NCBI RefSeq assembly: GCF_947487915.1
Contig: NZ_CANKYH010000008.1
Coordinates: forward strand, 62,001-126,000
Direction of reading: 5' to 3'
Origin: an uncultured Serinicoccus sp.
GTDB taxonomy: Bacteria > Actinomycetota > Actinomycetes > Actinomycetales > Dermatophilaceae
DNA: 64,000 nucleotides
Shown: positions 19,843 through 29,056 of the stretch, piece by piece
Position numbering within the stretch: position 1 is the first letter of the stretch
How the letters are laid out: each line of letters starts with the position of its first letter
The notes under the pieces: generated by a model
What the model was told of the DNA's origin: nothing
What the model saw: only the letters and a program-made list of their open reading frames with translations
The model's database searches: none
Made by a program: the position numbers and the translations under genes

Positions 19843-20246
19843 GGGTGGGCTCAGCCCCCTCTCGAACGGACGAAGACGATCGTGGTGGCATTCGTCCACA
19901 GTGTTATCCACAGGATGTGGACGAAGCGGTGGAGATGTGCCGGAAGCGCCGACGCTAACAAGCAGCGACCGTGACCCGCAAGTGGCGGGGTGGAGGATCG
20001 CGCTCCTCCCGGCGTGTCGTCGACGACGCCGTGCCGGTCATCGGCAAGATGCGGAGTTTGCCCTGCGTCATCGGCGCGACCCGGCGCAGTTTGACCGGCG
20101 AGGACGCCCTCCCGTACCGTGGAGCAGGCCGTTTCTCGGCCGCTTTCGCCTGCCCGTGCCTGGACGTCTCCGCCCTCGTGCGCGGGCTCCCGTTGGCGGC
20201 CGACCCGGCCCTGCCGACCGTACCGCCAGCACCGACCGGAGTAGTG
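19843..20246. promoter_or_regulatory. dnaA-rpmH divergent intergenic region with DnaA boxes
   Basis: Three box-like sequences are packed at 19892-19924: TCGTCCACA (19892-19900), TTATCCACA (19904-19912, perfect) and TGTGGACGA (19916-19924). They lie 50-82 bp upstream of the dnaA start and probably mediate autoregulation or a second origin element. No dnaA promoter hexamers are clear. The rpmH promoter occupies the other end; nothing else is seen. Confidence 0.7.
20091..20120 (+). promoter_or_regulatory. rpmH promoter
   Basis: TTGACC (20091-20096), 18-bp spacer, TACCGT (20115-20120) is the best sigma-A-type promoter in the window. Transcription would begin near 20127, leaving a leader of about 120 nt before rpmH. 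It should drive rpmH through rsmG. Confidence 0.65.
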
Positions 20247-20384
20247 ATGAGCAAGCGCACCTTCCAGCCGAACAACCGCCGTCGCGCCAAGAAGCACGGC
20301 TTCCGCCTGCGCATGCGCACCCGTGCCGGACGCAGCATCCTCAACGCTCGTCGCCGCAAGGGCCGTTCCTCCATCTCGGCCTGA
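20247..20384 (+). CDS. rpmH: 50S ribosomal protein L34
   Basis: A 45-residue, very basic protein beginning [19 protein letters not shown], with the [16 protein letters not shown] core. It matches L34 over its whole length (44-47 residues). It is part of the large ribosomal subunit and heads the operon that makes RNase P protein and the membrane insertase. Standard location beside dnaA. Confidence 0.98.
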   Translation: MSKRTFQPNNRRRAKKHGFRLRMRTRAGRSILNARRRKGRSSISA

Positions 20385-20411
20385 GCCGTCGGCACCGCCG
20401 GCGCTGCGTCC

Positions 20412-20798
20412 ATGCTTGCGCGCCGCCACCGCCTGACCTCGGGAGACGACTTCCGTTCGGTCCTGCGGGGGCGTGGTGACGGGCGACGGCGCCAGCGGGC
20501 CGGCACCGACCTCCTCGTCGTGCACGTCTGCCTGCCCCGACCCGACGCGACTGCCGTCGCGTCCGTCGGCCCGTGCCCGCGTGTGGGGTTCGTCGTCTCC
20601 AAGGCGGTCGGCAACTCGGTCGTCCGCCACCGCACCGTGCGTCGTCTGAGGCACCTCGTGGCGGACCGGGTCGGCGACCTCCCTCCGGCCGCGGACGTGG
20701 TCGTCCGGGCGCTGCCGCCCGCGGCGGGGGCGACGTCGGCCGAGCTCGGGGCCGCCCTCGACCAGGCTCTCGGGCGTGCTCTGACGAGGCGCTCATGA
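20412..20798 (+). CDS. rnpA: ribonuclease P protein component
   Basis: A 128-residue basic protein starting [20 protein letters not shown], with the RNA-binding signature in [20 protein letters not shown] (residues about 63-82). It partners RNase P RNA to mature tRNA 5' ends. It lies 27 bp after rpmH and overlaps yidD by ATGA. Confidence 0.96.
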   Translation: MLARRHRLTSGDDFRSVLRGRGDGRRRQRAGTDLLVVHVCLPRPDATAVASVGPCPRVGFVVSKAVGNSVVRHRTVRRLRHLVADRVGDLPPAADVVVRALPPAAGATSAELGAALDQALGRALTRRS

Positions 20799-21184
20799 CC
20801 GGCCGGTCGGCCGGTGGCACCGGTGAGCAGCTGCGTGACGTCCACCGCGGCGGGGTGGGACCCGGGGAACGCCGCAGCGTCCTCGCTCGTCCTCTGGTGT
20901 GGTTGGTGCGGATCTACCAGTGGACGGTCTCACCGCTGCTGGGGCCGGTATGCCGGTACTACCCCTCGTGCAGCGCCTATGGTGTGACGGCGCTCGAGCG
21001 GCACGGCCTGGCGCGTGGCGGCTGGCTGACCGTGCGCCGGATCCTGCGCTGCCACCCGTGGGCGGCCGGTGGCGTCGACCACGTGCCACCACGGCATACC
21101 GACGCCTCCACGCCTGACCCGTCCGGGGACCGCCCCGGACCCTCCACCTCGGTGGGCGGCTCTGCCGCGCACCGCCGACCTTGA
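20795..21184 (+). CDS. yidD: membrane protein insertion efficiency factor YidD
   Basis: A 129-residue protein with the YidD core [20 protein letters not shown] (about 41-60) and RILRCHPW. The conserved cysteines are present. The family aids YidC-dependent membrane insertion. Both ends extend beyond the usual 70-80 residue core: about 35 N-terminal and 30 C-terminal residues are unconserved. The ATG overlaps the rnpA stop; yidC begins 7 bp after the stop. Confidence 0.93.
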   Translation: MTGRSAGGTGEQLRDVHRGGVGPGERRSVLARPLVWLVRIYQWTVSPLLGPVCRYYPSCSAYGVTALERHGLARGGWLTVRRILRCHPWAAGGVDHVPPRHTDASTPDPSGDRPGPSTSVGGSAAHRRP

Positions 21185-21191
21185 GGACCGC

Positions 21192-22166
21192 ATGGGATTC
21201 TTCGACACCCTCCTCTTCCCGTTCATCTGGTTCGACTCCGCCATCCTCGTGGGGTTCGAGTGGTTGCTGACCCGGCTGGGTCTGCCGGACACCAGCGGGT
21301 GGACCTGGGTGCTGGCCATCGTCGGCCTCGTCGTGACGCTGCGCGCGCTCCTGACCCCGCTGATGATCCGGCAGATCAAGAGCCAGCGACGGCTGCAGAT
21401 CGTCCAGCCCGAGCTGATGAAGATCCAGGCGAGGTACAAGGGGAAGAAGGACCAGGCCAGCCAGAAGGCCTTCCAGGAGGAGACCTTCGGCCTCTACCGG
21501 GAGGCGGGGGCCAACCCGTTCGGGGCGTGCCTGCCCATCCTCATCCAGATGCCGTTCTTCTTCGCGCTCTTCCGGCTGCTCAACACCGCGGAGACCGTCT
21601 CCCGGGGGGAGATCGAGCCGCTGGGCCTCTTCACCCGGGAGCTGGCCAGCAAGATGGCCGGGTCGGAGATCTTCGGCGCCGGCCTCACCTCGACCTTCCT
21701 GCACGACCAGGACCTGTCGGCCAAGATCCTCTCCCTCGTCCTCATCATCGTGATGTCGGGGACGCAGTTCATCACCAGCCACCAGCTCATGCGGCAGAAC
21801 ATGTCGCCCGAGGCCCTCAACAGCCCGATGGCCCGGCAGCAGCAGATCCTCATCTACGTCCTGCCCGTCGTCTTCGCGGTCACCGGCGTCAACTTCCCCG
21901 TGGCGCTGCTCATCTACTGGACGGTCAGCAACTTCTGGACGATGGGGCAGCAGTTCTTCGTCATCCGCAACATGCCGGCGCCGAACACCCCGGCCGAGGA
22001 GAAGTACAAGGCCCGCATGGCGCGCAAGGGCAAGACCGCCCTGGGCGTCCAGCTCAAGAACCCCAACTTCATGGCCGAGCGTGAGGCGGCCCAGGCGCAG
22101 GTCCAGGCGCGCGTGGCCGGCCAGCGGGCCCAGCCCAAGAGCAAGAAGCGCCGCAAGAAGCGCTGA
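21192..22166 (+). CDS. yidC: membrane protein insertase YidC/OxaA
   Basis: A 324-residue insertase of the Gram-positive type without the large periplasmic loop. Membrane segments are at about 16-32, 38-54, 118-136, 185-205 and 222-242. The groove region MIRQIKSQRRLQIVQPELMK and the basic tail ending KSKKRRKKR are typical. It inserts membrane proteins with or without SecYEG. The ATG at 21192 starts the conserved MGFFDTLLFPF. A longer in-frame start exists but lies within yidD. Confidence 0.96.
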   Translation: MGFFDTLLFPFIWFDSAILVGFEWLLTRLGLPDTSGWTWVLAIVGLVVTLRALLTPLMIRQIKSQRRLQIVQPELMKIQARYKGKKDQASQKAFQEETFGLYREAGANPFGACLPILIQMPFFFALFRLLNTAETVSRGEIEPLGLFTRELASKMAGSEIFGAGLTSTFLHDQDLSAKILSLVLIIVMSGTQFITSHQLMRQNMSPEALNSPMARQQQILIYVLPVVFAVTGVNFPVALLIYWTVSNFWTMGQQFFVIRNMPAPNTPAEEKYKARMARKGKTALGVQLKNPNFMAEREAAQAQVQARVAGQRAQPKSKKRRKKR

Positions 22167-22228
22167 CCGCGCGCCGCCCCTCCCGCGCGGCCCCGACCGA
22201 CCCGACCGCCCTCGAGACAGGAGTGCAG

Positions 22229-22906
22229 ATGAGCACCACGAACGACACCGACATCGCGACCACCGACAGTGCGACCACCGACGAGCAGGCGGTGACCGAG
22301 CAGCCCACGCCGGAGGAGCCCGCCCAGGACGGGCCGGCCACCGAGGAGCAGGGCGGCACGGCGGAGTCCGAGGACGCCTCGGATGTGACGCAGGTCACAT
22401 CTCAGGTTTCGGCGGAGACAGCGAAGGGTGGCGCCTCGCCCGACCTCGTCCGTGAGGGCGAGGTGGCGGCGGACTTCCTGGAGACCCTCCTCGACATCGC
22501 CGATCTCGACGGAGACCTCGAGGTGGACGTGGACGGTGACCGCGCCGCCGTGGCTCTCGTCGACTCCGAGGACGGTGCGGCGCCCCGCCGGCTGGTCGGC
22601 CAGGGCGGGTCGGTCCTCGAGGCGCTCCAGGAGCTGACCCGGCTGGCCGTGCAGGCCGAGACCGGGGAGCGCAGCCGGCTCATGCTGGACGTGGCCGGCT
22701 ACCGCGCGGACCGTCGCAGTGCCCTGGTGGGCCAGGCCCGCAGCGCCATCGCGGAGGTCAAGGAGTCCGGGGAGCGCCGGGACCTGGAGCCGATGACCGC
22801 CTTCGAGCGCAAGGTGGTGCACGACGAGGTGCTGGCGGCAGGGCTCACCTCGGAGTCCGAGGGTGTGGAGCCCTCGCGCCACGTGGTCATCCTGCCGGCT
22901 GACTGA
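22229..22906 (+). CDS. jag: RNA-binding protein Jag/KhpB (KH-R3H)
   Basis: A 225-residue protein. The first about 70 residues are acidic and disordered; a KH domain follows (about 75-150, including LVGQGGSVLEALQELTRL), then an R3H domain (about 155-225) ending EGVEPSRHVVI. KhpB proteins bind RNA and influence cell division and envelope synthesis. The ATG at 22229 is chosen because AGGAG lies five bases upstream. Confidence 0.94.
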   Translation: MSTTNDTDIATTDSATTDEQAVTEQPTPEEPAQDGPATEEQGGTAESEDASDVTQVTSQVSAETAKGGASPDLVREGEVAADFLETLLDIADLDGDLEVDVDGDRAAVALVDSEDGAAPRRLVGQGGSVLEALQELTRLAVQAETGERSRLMLDVAGYRADRRSALVGQARSAIAEVKESGERRDLEPMTAFERKVVHDEVLAAGLTSESEGVEPSRHVVILPAD

Positions 22907-22910
22907 CGTC

Positions 22911-23591
22911 GTGCCGGCCACCGCTGCCGCCCCCCCGCCCCCGGACCAGGCGCGCGAGATCTTCGCCGAGCGGCTGCCGGTGGCTGTGCGGTATGCCGAG
23001 CTGCTGGCCACCACGGGCATCAGCCACGGGCTCATCGGGCCGCGGGAGACCGATCGGCTGTGGGATCGGCACGTGGTCAACTGCGCCGTCGTGGAGGTCC
23101 TCTGCGAGGCGGACGCCCAGGTCGTCGACATCGGGTCGGGGGCCGGCCTGCCAGGCGTGGTCCTGGCCATCGCGCGGCCCGACCTGAGGCTGCACCTCGT
23201 GGAGCCGCTGCTGCGTCGCACGACGTGGCTGGAGCACGCCGTCGCCGAGCTCGGCCTGGACAACGTGACGGTGCACCGGGGGCGGGCCCAGGAGGTCGAC
23301 CTGCAGGCTCCCGTCGTCACCGCGCGCGCGGTGGCCTCCCTGGACAAGCTCGTCACGTGGGGTTTCCCCCTGCTGGCCGCCGGCGGTCGGTTGCTCGCCC
23401 TCAAGGGCAAGGCGGCTGCCTCCGAGCTCGAGCAGGCGCAGCCGGTGCTGCGTCGGCACGGGGTGCGCAGCGCGCAGGTGCATGTGCTGGCGGAGGGGAC
23501 GGCCGCCGGCCCGGTCCGGGTCGTGGAGATCGTCCGCCCAGGGCCGGGGAGGGCGGAGCGGGCGGTCAGCCCGTCGTCGACGACGGGCTGA
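22911..23591 (+). CDS. rsmG: 16S rRNA (guanine-N7) methyltransferase RsmG
   Basis: A 226-residue SAM-dependent methyltransferase with the binding motif [11 protein letters not shown] (about 65-75) and the [12 protein letters not shown] catalytic segment. It methylates G527 of 16S rRNA. GTG start at 22911, 4 bp after the jag stop. It is the last gene of the rpmH operon and overlaps parB tail to tail by 26 bp (23566-23591), an unusual convergent arrangement. Confidence 0.95.
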   Translation: MPATAAAPPPPDQAREIFAERLPVAVRYAELLATTGISHGLIGPRETDRLWDRHVVNCAVVEVLCEADAQVVDIGSGAGLPGVVLAIARPDLRLHLVEPLLRRTTWLEHAVAELGLDNVTVHRGRAQEVDLQAPVVTARAVASLDKLVTWGFPLLAAGGRLLALKGKAAASELEQAQPVLRRHGVRSAQVHVLAEGTAAGPVRVVEIVRPGPGRAERAVSPSSTTG

Positions 23592-24681
23592 GGTCGTCGC
23601 GCCCCAGCAGGTCGAGGATGCGCTCCAGGTCGTCCTGTCCCGCGAACTCGATGACCATCTTGCCCTTGCGACGACCCATGGAGACCTGGACCCGCGTGTC
23701 GAGACGGCCGGAGAGCGAGCTGGCGATCTGCTCCAGCTCGGGAGGGGGTGGGGAGCCGGCCGCCCGGCGCCGGGCCGGACGGTCCTCGTCACCCACCGTG
23801 ACGATCTCCTCGACCGACCGCACCGACAGTCCCTCGGCGACGATCCGCTGGGCGAGCCGCTCCATCGCGGCCCCGTCGGCCAGGGCCAGCAGCGCCCGGG
23901 CGTGCCCGGCGCTGAGCACCCCCGACGCCACCCGCCGCTGCACCATGGGGGGGAGCCGGAGCAGCCGGATCGTGTTGCTGATCTGGGGGCGGGACCGGCC
24001 GATGCGCCCGGCCAGCTCGTCGTGGGTGCACCCGAAGTCCTCGAGCAGCTGCTGGTATGCCGCAGCCTCCTCCAGCGGGTTCAGCTGCGCGCGGTGCAGG
24101 TTCTCCAGCAGGGCGTCCCGCAGCATGTGCTCGTCGTCGGTGGCGCGCACGATGGCCGGGATCGTCGACTGGTCCGCCGCGCGAGAGGCCCGTAGGCGGC
24201 GTTCACCCATGACCAGCTCGAAGGGCGGCTCGCCGGTGGCCACCTCGCCCGGGTCGGTAGGTCGGACCACGACCGGCTGCAGCACGCCGAGCTCGCGGAT
24301 GCTGCTCACCAGCTCGGCGAGGTCGTCCTCGTCGAAGACGGACCGCGGTTGACGGGGGTTCGCCCGGATCTGGTCGAGGTCGATCTCGGCGAACGACGCC
24401 CCCGGGACCGGTGCGAGCCCGTCACCATGGGCGTCGGCCGCCGTGGCGACTACGTCGTGACCCCCTCGGGGGGTGTCGTCGTTTCCCGTGGAACCAGCGG
24501 ACGCGGGGTCGTCCTCCGCGCCGTTGCCTCCCACGGTGCTCGCGCCTCCGGATTCCAGGGCCGGTGCGGTGCCCTCTCCCCGCGGGAAGAAGACGTCCCG
24601 AGGACGGTCGAGGTCGCCTGCCGGCTGTTGCGGGATGAGGGCCCCCAGGCCCCTGCCGAGTCCAGGTCGTCGGTCGGTCAT
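23566..24681 (-). CDS. parB: chromosome partitioning protein ParB
   Basis: A 371-residue centromere-binding CTPase. About 80 variable N-terminal residues precede the ParB core: the ICELQP-type segment is [15 protein letters not shown], the CTP-binding GERR appears in [13 protein letters not shown], and the helix-turn-helix recognising parS is around [17 protein letters not shown]. The C-terminal dimerisation domain ends in acidic residues. It is translationally coupled to parA (24678-24681). Its strand is opposite to rsmG, whereas these genes are normally co-directional. Confidence 0.96.
   Translation of the reverse strand: MTDRRPGLGRGLGALIPQQPAGDLDRPRDVFFPRGEGTAPALESGGASTVGGNGAEDDPASAGSTGNDDTPRGGHDVVATAADAHGDGLAPVPGASFAEIDLDQIRANPRQPRSVFDEDDLAELVSSIRELGVLQPVVVRPTDPGEVATGEPPFELVMGERRLRASRAADQSTIPAIVRATDDEHMLRDALLENLHRAQLNPLEEAAAYQQLLEDFGCTHDELAGRIGRSRPQISNTIRLLRLPPMVQRRVASGVLSAGHARALLALADGAAMERLAQRIVAEGLSVRSVEEIVTVGDEDRPARRRAAGSPPPPELEQIASSLSGRLDTRVQVSMGRRKGKMVIEFAGQDDLERILDLLGRDDLSPSSTTG
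24481..24494. other. parS-like site within parB
   Basis: GTTTCCCGTGGAAC differs from the consensus GTTTCACGTGAAAC at two positions. It lies in codons for the variable N-terminal part of ParB (GSTGN), where coding constraint is low. Confidence 0.5.
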
Positions 24682-25814
24682 GACATCTCCTTCGTGCGGC
24701 GCATCTCCGCTGCCGCATCGGCGTAGGACAGGGCGCCCGTGCTGGTCGGGTCGTAGGTCATCACGGTCTCCCCGTGGCTCGGTGCCTCACTGATGCGGAC
24801 AGACCGGGGGATGGCGGTCCGCAGGACCCGGTCCCCGAAGTGCTCACGGACCTGGTCCGCCACGTCGGAGGCGAGCCGCGTGCGCCCGTCGAACATCGTC
24901 AGCAGGATGGTGGACACGTGCAGGTCCGCATTGAGGTGCTGCTGGATGAGGTCGACGTTCTTCAGGAGCTGGCTCAGCCCCTCCAGGGCGTAGTACTCGC
25001 ACTGGATGGGGATGAGCAGCTCGCGCGCCGCCACGAAGGCGTTGACCGTGAGCAGGCCGAGACTGGGCGGGCAGTCGATGAGGACGAGGTCCGGGGGCTG
25101 CGGTGCGGACTCCAGGTAGGACTGCACGGCCCGGCGCAGACGGTTCTCCCGGGCCACGAGAGGCACGAGCTCGATCTCGGCACCGGCCAGGTCGATGGTG
25201 GCCGGGGCGCACGACAGTCCGGGGACCTGGGGGCAGGGTTGCACCACCTCCGCCAGAGGCACGCCGTCGATGAGGACGTCGTAGATGCCCGCCGTCCCGC
25301 TGCTGTGCGGGATCGAGAGGGCGGTGCTGGCGTTGCCCTGCGGGTCCATGTCGATGACCAGCACCCGCAGCCCGCTGCCGGCCATGGCAGCAGCGAGGTT
25401 GACGGTGGTCGTGGTCTTCCCGACGCCGCCCTTCTGGTTGGACACGGTGATGATCCGGGTGCCGCGCCAGGGCCGATCCGTGCGGCGTTGGTGGTCGAGG
25501 GGTGGAGAAGCCGATGGGGTTTCCCGTGAAACGTCACCAGACGCGGGACCAGCTGCGGGGCCAGGCGCGTGATCAAGGGCGGGGTCAGGCGTGGCGCCCA
25601 CGCTCGCGGCTGCAGGGGTTCCACGTGGAACGACGGGGTCGGCTCCGGGTGGCGCAGTGGCGGCGGTTCCACGTGGAACGGCCTGCTCGTCGGCATCGTC
25701 GCCAGGTGTCAGGGTGGGCCACCCGAGAGCAGTCACAGCGAACCCGTCCATGACGTCCGCGCGGTCGTCCTCGTCCTCGCCCGGCCAGCCGAGCGCTCCA
25801 TCGTCATCAGTCAT
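24678..25814 (-). CDS. parA: chromosome partitioning ATPase ParA
   Basis: A 378-residue ParA: about 115 variable N-terminal residues, then the Walker-type ATPase beginning [17 protein letters not shown] (deviant Walker A KGGVGKTT), with DMDPQGN and the [11 protein letters not shown] motif. ParA pulls ParB-bound origins apart. The N-terminal extension is unusual in carrying three parS-like sites whose codons give VPRGT, VPRGT and VSRET. The ATG at 25814 is used; an in-frame TTG at 25895 would lie in the upstream hairpin. Confidence 0.93.
   Translation of the reverse strand: MTDDDGALGWPGEDEDDRADVMDGFAVTALGWPTLTPGDDADEQAVPRGTAATAPPGADPVVPRGTPAAASVGATPDPALDHAPGPAAGPASGDVSRETPSASPPLDHQRRTDRPWRGTRIITVSNQKGGVGKTTTTVNLAAAMAGSGLRVLVIDMDPQGNASTALSIPHSSGTAGIYDVLIDGVPLAEVVQPCPQVPGLSCAPATIDLAGAEIELVPLVARENRLRRAVQSYLESAPQPPDLVLIDCPPSLGLLTVNAFVAARELLIPIQCEYYALEGLSQLLKNVDLIQQHLNADLHVSTILLTMFDGRTRLASDVADQVREHFGDRVLRTAIPRSVRISEAPSHGETVMTYDPTSTGALSYADAAAEMRRTKEMS
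25519..25679. other. three parS-like sites inside parA
   Basis: GTTTCCCGTGAAAC (25519-25532, one base off consensus) and two perfect palindromes GTTCCACGTGGAAC (25618-25631 and 25666-25679; two bases off). The latter pair are 48 bp apart, centre to centre. All lie in the same reading phase in the ParA N-terminal extension. They probably form the origin-proximal centromere, about 7 kb from oriC. Confidence 0.75.
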
Positions 25815-25872
25815 GAGGACCCCATCATCGCTGATCACCGACGTGCCACCAAGTCTGCCGCGCCACCACGAA

Positions 25873-25909
25873 GCCGTCCACAGGGTTGTGGACAAACCCC
25901 GTGGACGGC
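25873..25909 (-). terminator. trxA-parA hairpin containing DnaA-box-like sequence
   Basis: Nine-base arms GCCGTCCAC (25873-25881) and GTGGACGGC (25901-25909) enclose a second 5-bp stem, GGGTT/AACCC, and a loop carrying TGTGGACAA. It lies after the trxA stop and before parA, so it may end trx transcription. The loop and a TGTGGATGA at 25910-25918 also resemble DnaA boxes. Confidence 0.55.
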
Positions 25910-25952
25910 TGTGGATGACGGGCGCTGCGCCCCCGTCAGGGTGCAGGTGTGG

Positions 25953-26276
25953 TCAGCCGGTGAACGGCTCGAGCTCGTTGGCCAGCTTCTTCTTGGGCAG
26001 CGCCCCGACGATGGTCTTGACGACCTCGCCCCCGGAGTACACGTGCATCGTCGGAATGCCGGTGATCCCGTAGCTCTGGGTGGTCTGGGGGTTCTCGTCG
26101 GTGTTGAGCTTGACGACCTTGAGCTTGTCCCCCCACTCCTGCGAGAGCTCCTCGAGGATGGGGGCGATCATCTTGCACGGACCGCACCAGGGAGCCCAGA
26201 AGTCGACGAGCACCGGCCCGTCGTGCTGCAGGACGTCCTGGGTGAAGGTGGCGTCGGACGTGTTGCTGATGCTCAT
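25953..26276 (-). CDS. trxA: thioredoxin
   Basis: A 107-residue thioredoxin with the active site WCGPC at 30-34 and the cis-proline segment GIPTMHVY. It reduces protein disulfides using electrons from TrxB. The ATG at 26276 is fixed by its overlap with the trxB stop (26273-26276). The adjacent trxB supplies its reductase, and sigM upstream is a likely link to oxidative stress control. Confidence 0.97.
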   Translation of the reverse strand: MSISNTSDATFTQDVLQHDGPVLVDFWAPWCGPCKMIAPILEELSQEWGDKLKVVKLNTDENPQTTQSYGITGIPTMHVYSGGEVVKTIVGALPKKKLANELEPFTG

Positions 26277-27307
26277 GAATCTCCTTGTGTCACAGCGGTT
26301 GCGAGGTGGTGGGTCATGCCCTGGGCGTGGTCGCGGGCAGCGAGGTAGCGCTCGGCGTCCAGCGCCGCCGCGCACCCCGTGCCGGCGGCGGTGATGGCCT
26401 GGCGGTAGGTGTGGTCGACGAGGTCACCGCAGGCGAAGACACCCTCCACGCTGGTCTCCGTCCCGCGGCCCTGGACCACGACGTATCCCTCGTCGTCGAG
26501 CTCCACCTGCCCGCGGATCAGCTCGTTGCGGGGGTCGTGGCCGATGGCGATGAAGAGCCCGGTCGCGGGGACGTGACGCTGCTCTCCGGTGACCGTGTCG
26601 GCCAGCTGGACCCCGGTCAGCTTGGGGGAGCCCTCCAGCTCGGTCACGGCGGAGTTCCAGGCGAAGGAGATCTTGTCGTCGGCCTGGGCGCGCTCGGCCA
26701 TGATCCGGCTGGCCCGCAGCTCGTCACGGCGGTGGACCACGGTGATGGACCGGGCGAAACGGCTCAGGAAGGTCGCCTCCTCCATCGCCGAGTCGCCGCC
26801 ACCGACGACGACGATGTCCTGGTCACGGAAGAAGGCGCCGTCGCAGGTGGCGCACCAGGAGACACCGTGCCCGGACAGCTCCTGCTCGCGAGGCAGGCCC
26901 AGCTCACGATAGGCCGAGCCCATGGCCAGGATGACCGCCCGCGCCTCGTGGACCGTCCCCTCCGCGTCCGTGACCCGCTTCACCGACCCGCTGAGGTCGA
27001 CCTCCACCACGTCGTCGCGGACGAGCTCGGCACCGAACCTCTCCGCCTGCTCCCGCATGTCCATCATGAGCTGCGGACCCATGATCCCCTCGGGAAAGCC
27101 GGGGAAGTTCTCCACCTCGGTGGTGTTCATCAGGGCGCCGCCGGCAGTGACGCTGCCCTCGAAGACCAGCGGCGCCAGGTTGGCCCGGGCGGCGTAGACG
27201 GCGGCGGTGTAGCCCGCCGGGCCCGAGCCGATGATGATGACCTCGCGGAGGGCGGTGGCGTCACCACCGCCGGAGCCGCTGGGGCGGGGCAGCAGGTCGA
27301 TGGTCAT
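26273..27307 (-). CDS. trxB: thioredoxin-disulfide reductase
   Basis: A 344-residue flavoenzyme with the FAD motif GSGPAG (27-32), the redox pair Cys152-Ala-Thr-Cys155, the NADPH motif [12 protein letters not shown], and the C-terminal FAD segment [15 protein letters not shown]. It reduces thioredoxin with NADPH. The ATG at 27307 has a nearby AGGAAGG; an in-frame start further upstream adds a non-conserved leader. Confidence 0.97.
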   Translation of the reverse strand: MTIDLLPRPSGSGGGDATALREVIIIGSGPAGYTAAVYAARANLAPLVFEGSVTAGGALMNTTEVENFPGFPEGIMGPQLMMDMREQAERFGAELVRDDVVEVDLSGSVKRVTDAEGTVHEARAVILAMGSAYRELGLPREQELSGHGVSWCATCDGAFFRDQDIVVVGGGDSAMEEATFLSRFARSITVVHRRDELRASRIMAERAQADDKISFAWNSAVTELEGSPKLTGVQLADTVTGEQRHVPATGLFIAIGHDPRNELIRGQVELDDEGYVVVQGRGTETSVEGVFACGDLVDHTYRQAITAAGTGCAAALDAERYLAARDHAQGMTHHLATAVTQGDS

Positions 27308-27439
27308 GAAAGCCTTCCTCGCGGGGGACGCACGGCGGATCGATGGTCCGGACGTGGGGGTCAACTGATCCTAGGACGACATTGTTCCAGGGGTCCGGGC
27401 GGCGCGGTGACGGGCCGAGGGGGGTGTGCTCGCGACGGG

Positions 27440-28339
27440 TCAGGGACCGGCGACCGGGTCGCCCTCGGGCTCGATGGGGGCGATGCCCGGCTGCTGGACG
27501 CAGGCGTACGGCACCATCCAGGCATGTCCGCTGCCGTCCGGGGCCCGGCCCAGCAGGACCACGACCTCCTGCTGGTCCTCACCGGCCCGCAACCGTGCGG
27601 GGGCGGCGAACCGCTGCTCCCACCGGGACGCGACCGCGGGAGGAAGCCCGCCCCAGCACTGCGTGGCCTGGGCCGTGGTCAGCGCGGTCGGGGCATCAGC
27701 TGCGGTACCCGTCGCGCTGGCCCCCATGATGCGCGCGGCGTAGGTGTCGTGGACCACGACGCCGAGGTCGGGCACGACGGTGGGGGTGGCGACCTCGCTC
27801 AGGGTCCCGAGGCTACCGGCCCCGGCGGCCCCCTCCTCCTGGGTCGAGGCCGTGGTGTCCTCCTCAGCGGCCGCGTCGGCCCCCGCCCCGTCCTCGACCG
27901 CGCCGCCCGAGGTGTCGCCGTTCTCCAGGGCGCCCTCCTCCTGGTGGTCGCCGGACTCCGCCCGGGAGGGGTACTGCGCCAGCGCCCCGCTGTCGCCGGT
28001 GCCCGTCCCCCCGAGGAGCTGGGTGAAGGTCACCGTGGTGATCGCCAGCCCCGCCGCGGCGGCGGACAGCAGGCCCAGCGTCCGACCGGGGCGTCGCCGC
28101 CCCCGCTCGGCGGCGAGGTCGACCACCCGGTCCGCCGGCCCGGCCAGCGGGTGACCGGAGCTGGTGTCGAGGAGGTGCTCCCGCTCGACCGCCAGACGTG
28201 TCTGGATGCGGTGCACGAGGTGCTCGGGCATCGGCCCGGGGTCGGGCAGCCCGGAGAGCAGGGCGCGGACGCCCGTGGGGTCGTGCTCGTGCTCGTAGGC
28301 GTCGGGATCGTGGCCCTCGGGCGGGTCAACGGTGGGCAT
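27440..28339 (-). CDS. putative anti-sigma-M membrane protein
   Basis: A 299-residue protein with one membrane segment at about 88-112 separating a cytoplasmic N-terminus from an acidic, Ser/Gly-rich extracytoplasmic part. Its position directly behind sigM and before trxB matches RsmA of Mycobacterium tuberculosis (Rv3912), the anti-sigma factor for SigM. No HxxxCxxC zinc motif is seen, so the assignment rests on place and topology. The outer domain ends in a compact segment with conserved-looking Trp and two Cys. ATG at 28339 with AGGAGG nine bases upstream. Confidence 0.6.
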   Translation of the reverse strand: MPTVDPPEGHDPDAYEHEHDPTGVRALLSGLPDPGPMPEHLVHRIQTRLAVEREHLLDTSSGHPLAGPADRVVDLAAERGRRRPGRTLGLLSAAAAGLAITTVTFTQLLGGTGTGDSGALAQYPSRAESGDHQEEGALENGDTSGGAVEDGAGADAAAEEDTTASTQEEGAAGAGSLGTLSEVATPTVVPDLGVVVHDTYAARIMGASATGTAADAPTALTTAQATQCWGGLPPAVASRWEQRFAAPARLRAGEDQQEVVVLLGRAPDGSGHAWMVPYACVQQPGIAPIEPEGDPVAGP

Positions 28340-28480
28340 GGCGCAAGAACCTCCTCTCCTCGTGCGTCGCGGCTGCGTCAGGTGCGGGTTCGCGCCTGGA
28401 CCAGGGCCTCTGGTGCGGCCCACGGGGATACGACGAGCAGGACCGGGGCGTGGTTCCCTGCCGGCTCGGCGCCACGTCGC

Positions 28481-29056
28481 TCACCGCCCCTCGCCCTGCA
28501 CGTCCAGGTGCAGCAGTCGCGCCATCGCCTCACGCCCGCGGGAGCACCGGGACTTCACGGTGCCCTCGGCGACCTCCAGGACGTCGGCCGCCTCGGCGAT
28601 GCTCAGGCCGTGCATGTCGACGAGGACGAGGGCGAGGCGTTGGCCCTCCGGGAGGCGGGCGAGGGCGTCCTGCACGTCCAGGCGCACCTCCACCGAGGTA
28701 TGCCGGTCCCGGGGGTCGACCGGTTCGTGCCCCTCGAGCTCGACGGTGGGTCGGCTCCGGCGCAGGCGGTCCAGGCAGGCGTTGACCGTGATGCGGTGCA
28801 GCCAGGTGGTGACCTGCGCGTCGCCGCGGAAGGACCCGGCGCGCCGGAAGGCGTTGAGGAAGGCGTCCTGGACGGCGTCCGAGGCGAGCTCGGGGTCGCG
28901 GGTGGTCCGCAGGGCCACCGCCCACATCCGGTCCCGGTGACGGCGGAAGATCTCCCCGAAGGCGTCGTGGTCCCCGTCCTGGTGGCGGCGCAGGAGCGTG
29001 AGGTCGTCCAGCCCGGCGAGCTCGGAGGCGCTGCTCACGGTGCCGGTCGGGCTCAC
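28481..29056 (-). CDS. sigM: ECF RNA polymerase sigma factor, SigM type
   Basis: A 191-residue sigma factor with region 2 (FGEIFRRHRDRMWAVALR ... VQDAFLNAFR) and region 4 (LPEGQRLALVLVDMHGLSIA, then an HTH with EGTVKSRCSRGRE). It directs RNA polymerase to stress promoters and is held by the membrane protein encoded next. GTG start at 29056 overlaps the murJ stop. The trx genes downstream are plausible targets, as in other actinobacteria. Confidence 0.92.
   Translation of the reverse strand: MSPTGTVSSASELAGLDDLTLLRRHQDGDHDAFGEIFRRHRDRMWAVALRTTRDPELASDAVQDAFLNAFRRAGSFRGDAQVTTWLHRITVNACLDRLRRSRPTVELEGHEPVDPRDRHTSVEVRLDVQDALARLPEGQRLALVLVDMHGLSIAEAADVLEVAEGTVKSRCSRGREAMARLLHLDVQGEGR

Noticed and set aside
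25815..25895. ParA start at TTG 25895
   Set aside because: It falls in the hairpin and DnaA-box-like sequence and has no Shine-Dalgarno; the ATG at 25814 is more plausible.
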